The notes beneath the pieces were generated by a model. The model was given only the letters and a program-made list of their open reading frames with translations, searched no databases and was not told the DNA's origin. Below, in pieces: positions 61,370 to 64,000 of a stretch of 64,000 nt of DNA. The stretch is from Epiperipatus broadwayi. Taxonomy: Eukaryota > Onychophora > Udeonychophora > Euonychophora > Peripatidae. Position 1 is the first letter of the stretch, and each line of letters opens with the position of its first letter. Location: NCBI GenBank assembly GCA_028023455.1, contig JAQFVV010000018.1, positions 8,029,274-8,093,273 of the forward strand, written 5' to 3'. A program made the translations under genes and the position numbers.

Positions 61370-64000
61370 GTAACAATATTATGAGTTTGAATCAAGATAT
61401 ACAAATATTTAATAGTAAATCTTTGATTTCAAATAAATATTTATATTAGATGAAAGTTGAATGGTTTATAAAATGTAAAAAAACGAGGTTCAATTCAAAT
61501 ATATGTAATAATATTAACCAAACTATGATGATGGAGATTATTTATAACAAGTACAAGAATCCTTAAAATATTTTGTTTTTCAATTTCAATAAAATACAAA
61601 AATAAAATTTTCAGGCGTGAAATCTTCTAACTAAAAAGTTTACTTTTGGAAAACTTATTAATGCCCAATCATTATTATTTACAAATTATTACCACCATCC
61701 CTGCATATCTCCCCAGTGGATTGTATGATTTTTCAGAGTTGTGAAGATTATTAGCATATTGGATATTAATATCATAATGTTTGAATTGAAATAGATAAGC
61801 AAAACACAAACTAAATAAATTAATAAAAATAACTTCAATATTTATTAACAATGAATATATAAAATGTTTGGATATATCCTCACAATTATTAATACATATT
61901 AAAATATTAAAAATAATAATAATAAAAGATATTTTTTTAATTTCAGACCTTACAATATTTATAATAAGATTTTACCACATGAAATAATAAAGCAGCTTTA
62001 AAGCATGATTTTCTGCAGATATTGTTTCTAAATATATTTCCATACGTCTTTAATACTTCCTCCAAAGCTGATCTTATCCTTCTGGTGATGTTAGAAATAT
62101 ACAATAGCATTGGTGATGTTAGGTAGGATATAATATCAGCTGGTCTTGGGTCACTTTTTGGTACTGTATGCTTCTTTCATCATGGCATCATTAAAGCTGA
62201 CAATGACTGATTTTAGCAAACTTCAGAGATAGTTATGAATCCAATTGCATCCTGTATGTGTTTTAGCTGGTAGGTTTTTTAGTTATTTAGCACACATTGT
62301 AGATAGTTTTCTGTTAGATAAAATCATCACATGTGATGCTATAAGTGGAGTATTGAAAATACTAGGAAATAGTCAGGAAGATTCAGCTATCCAGTTATAG
62401 TGGAAAACAGTTTTAACTAGCAATTTCTCTCTTTGGCATGGAATCACTGCGACATTGTGTTTGAGATGAATCTTTAGATAAAACTAAGAAAAACTAAACA
62501 GCCTGTTTGGACTGGTCTGTATTAACAACTAGTCTTAGTTTCTTGTTTCTGAACTATTTACATACTACTTGATATTGTTCAACAACATGTTTTCTGAACA
62601 ATGGATTCATCACCAGCTAGTTACAAGATTTGACCTCAGTTTTTTTACATATGTCCTTTAAAAAAACATTTTTTTATTTCCTTTACAATATATTGTGTAA
62701 ACAAATGTACAGATATCATGATTTAATACATTAATGAACAGAAGAAAAAAATAAGGGTTTTTTTCTACTTACCTTAGTGTTAGGAAGAAACAAAAAATAA
62801 TTGACAAATTTTAAAATTTAATTTATAATTTTTAAAATATTATTACCTACAAAATTTTAATATCACATTTGGACTTGCCATAAAATTTACTTTAGAAACT
62901 AACAAGCTTTTTTTTTATTTAAACTTCCATTTAAAAGGCAAATAAATCAGGATTCAAAATGCTTTATATCTCTATAAATTATGTGATTCAAACATCTTGC
63001 ATGTAATGAAACAAGTTTTCTTTTTTCCCTTACATTGAAATTCAACATTTTATTGTTTCACACATATTACAAAGTAACTTTAAAATATTTAAGAGTATAA
63101 TTAAACACATAAACTAACCTTTTTTTAAAATTTTTTTAAACCAAACAATTTTTTATGCAGCTTTGTAATATAATTAATTCAAGGTGCTGCTATCAAATTT
63201 ATTTTAGTTACAAATCCCTTTCTCTAAAATAAAACAATGGGACAGTATAATTTTTAATTTCTCATTTTTAAGATTACTGCAAAAAAAATTAATTTTAATT
63301 TATTTCTCTAATTATTTTTGTATTTCAATAATTTTCATAAATAATGCTCTACAGAATACATAGGTCCATAATCTCATTGTTCAGAGATTTGATTGATGTT
63401 AAACTGTATAAACAATGAAGAGGATTTCAACTCTAGGATTATAAAAAAAATTGATGACAAAGATGTATGCTGTAGCATAAATACTAATATAATAATCTCA
63501 GTTTGATTTCTGTTAAGTTGCCCACAAAACATCAAAAATAAAATATAATCCTTGTTTCCTTTTGAGTCTTAGAGAATGATAAATTCAACAAATATTCCTT
63601 TAAACCTTACAGGTAGGTGAGTTAACTACTTTTAAAATGTTGTGGCAACACTTGAGACAATATACATTTCAAAACATCACATGACAACATAGTGTTTCAT
63701 TTACATAACTAAACCCCAATACACTACTAGAAGTAAAATATATCTAAACAAACTTTAATTGCATTTTTTTTCATCATTTTCTGCCAGAAATAAATTTTTC
63801 ATTGTTTGAAAAAAGTTGTTTCCAACATCTAAATTACTTTTTTTATCAATATTATCTATAAAAGATCATCTTGCTTTTTAGAAAGCTAGTAATTTCTCTT
63901 TTTATTAATTTTAATGGCACTTTTAATATTGTTATATATTTTAACTTTTAAAGTATTGCAAGTAATTTTCTCCTTAACTCAGTAATTCTTTTAAAGAGAT
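61370..64000. other. AT-rich DNA with one less AT-rich patch
   Basis: 62050-62640 is richer in GC and may be an old transposon. On the minus strand 62176-62038 is open for over 40 codons. I could not assign it. The rest is featureless. Confidence 0.35.

Overview
This is eukaryotic, very AT-rich DNA from an animal. Evidence for a metazoan source: non-LTR retrotransposons with APE-type endonuclease, Penelope-like elements (PLEs) with GIY-YIG domains, tRNA-derived SINEs with Pol III boxes, long simple repeats (including about 665 bp of GATA), and one rhodopsin-class GPCR gene. The receptor style and the SINEs make a lophotrochozoan, perhaps a mollusc, my best guess, but this is weak. Nothing looks bacterial or viral: there are no operons, CRISPR arrays or genuine tRNA/rRNA genes.

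The only convincing host gene is the 355-codon GPCR at 52497-53564. It has an aminergic/muscarinic-like frame, but the amine-binding Asp3.32 is Tyr and position 7.43, normally Tyr, is Glu. The rest is intergenic or intronic DNA dominated by repeats.

Layout. 1-4180: two direct copies of a 2.05-kb LTR-like repeat; a third, more diverged inverted copy lies at 46215-48342. 5.3-6.4 and 14.0 kb: short elements with hammerhead ribozyme (HHR) motifs. 8.3-9.3 kb: a decayed palindromic repeat whose fresh relative is at 35847-36994. 11.5-13.8 kb: foldback elements, a SINE and the GATA tract. 15.2-20.5 kb: a LINE with 13-bp target duplication inserted in the inverted end of a palindromic PLE. 23.0-24.5 kb: a second PLE family, solo 3' tails of which lie at 43.5 and 52.3 kb. 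24.6-28.7 and 31.6-34.4 kb: a direct segmental duplication, one copy carrying a SINE absent from the other. 29-31.5 kb: a ruined LTR-type element. 35.4 kb: a LINE 3' scrap. 38.7-40.2 and 48.4-50.3 kb: decayed RTE-like LINEs. 53.6-64 kb: mostly featureless, with two SINEs, a 115-bp-arm inverted repeat and an (AAT)n tract.

The unifying theme is self-cleaving RNA. At least four dispersed families carry hammerhead or hammerhead-like cores, often in head-to-head (inverted) units. The best case is at 35847-36994: a 1148-bp insertion flanked by a perfect 15-bp target duplication, holding one inverted unit plus direct units with two same-strand hammerheads exactly 456 nt apart. This is a retrozyme-like architecture. 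All structures here were folded by eye.
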